A DNA stretch of 14,981 nucleotides, taken from positions 1 through 14,981 of the forward strand of contig JBBRQD010000128.1 in the NCBI GenBank assembly GCA_038227045.1, read 5' to 3'. Of this stretch, positions 14,844 through 14,981 are shown piece by piece. The stretch is from JANXLS01 sp038227045. Its GTDB lineage: Bacteria > Planctomycetota > SZUA-567 > H5-PLA8. The notes beneath the pieces were generated by a model. It was not told the origin of the DNA. It worked only from the letters and a program-made list of their open reading frames with translations, and ran no database searches. The translations under genes and the position numbers were made by a program. Each line of letters starts with the position of its first letter. Within the stretch, counting starts at the first letter, position 1.

Positions 14844-14981
14844 TATTGACCCGCGCATTTCTAAAGCATCATTCTCGCTTGCGGCGGGCGGCGTTGAACT
14901 TCGTTGGTCTCGCACGGCGTATCTTCCCAATACGCCTTTGCTCGACCGCCTCGTTCAACTTGCCCGGCGCGGCGCGATAAT
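14844..14981 (+). repeat. Nested palindromic element, right window copy (right arm missing)
   Basis: The left arm, 14844-14878 (TATTGACCCGCGC onward), is the reverse complement of 107-141 at 31 of 35 positions. The core 14875-14981 is identical to 8-114. The copy stops at the window end inside the right arm. It starts 168 bases after the rpoD stop. A TA dinucleotide lies at the outer edge of both arms, as would suit TA-targeting elements, but that is a weak sign. Confidence 0.8.

Overview
The window looks like a bacterial chromosome fragment of moderately high GC. The dnaG primase followed by an rpoD-type sigma factor is a common chromosomal pairing. The sigma region 4 (KLRYGLGDGYTYTLEEVG, then VTRERVRQIEAKALRKLQHP) and the run of tricorn-like protease, secreted proteins and dTDP-sugar genes would fit the Planctomycetes-Verrucomicrobia-Lentisphaerae neighbourhood or an allied candidate phylum. 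That placement is an inference from motif memory, not a search result.

Layout. (1) 1-141: one half of a nested palindromic element that returns at the far right end. (2) 206-4131, minus strand: an exported tricorn-like S41 protease (206-3490) and, upstream of it, a small AT-richer exported protein of unknown function (3574-4131). (3) 4132-4501: a divergent control region carrying a 162-base structured repeat just before the next gene. (4) 4502-5971, plus: an exported protein of a conserved but unnamed type with a DxDxDG calcium-loop-like motif. (5) 6099-8935, plus: rmlA, rmlB and an rmlD-like reductase for making a dTDP-6-deoxyhexose; no rmlC lies between or beside them. (6) 8991-10526: a cytoplasmic GH13 alpha-amylase-family enzyme with its catalytic residues intact. 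(7) 10694-12589: dnaG. (8) 12590-12992: an AT-rich gene-free stretch with a REP-like hairpin set and candidate promoters. (9) 12993-14675: rpoD, starting at a TTG codon. (10) 14676-14981: no gene; the second element half starts at 14844.

How the genes fit together. The rml genes activate glucose-1-phosphate to dTDP-glucose, dehydrate it to the 4-keto-6-deoxy sugar and reduce it, for cell-surface polysaccharide. The amylase may handle storage glucan, but a functional tie to the rml genes is unproven. dnaG and rpoD are housekeeping replication and transcription genes. The protease and the two secreted proteins act outside the cytoplasm.

I see no phage, defence, CRISPR or toxin system, no tRNA and no rRNA. 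The distinctive content is the spacer DNA. Three successive spacers (rmlA-rmlB, rmlB-rmlD, amylase-dnaG) each hold a different hairpin-forming repeat, including a perfect 52-base palindrome. The two window ends carry matching halves of a larger element whose 35-base arms are inverted repeats.
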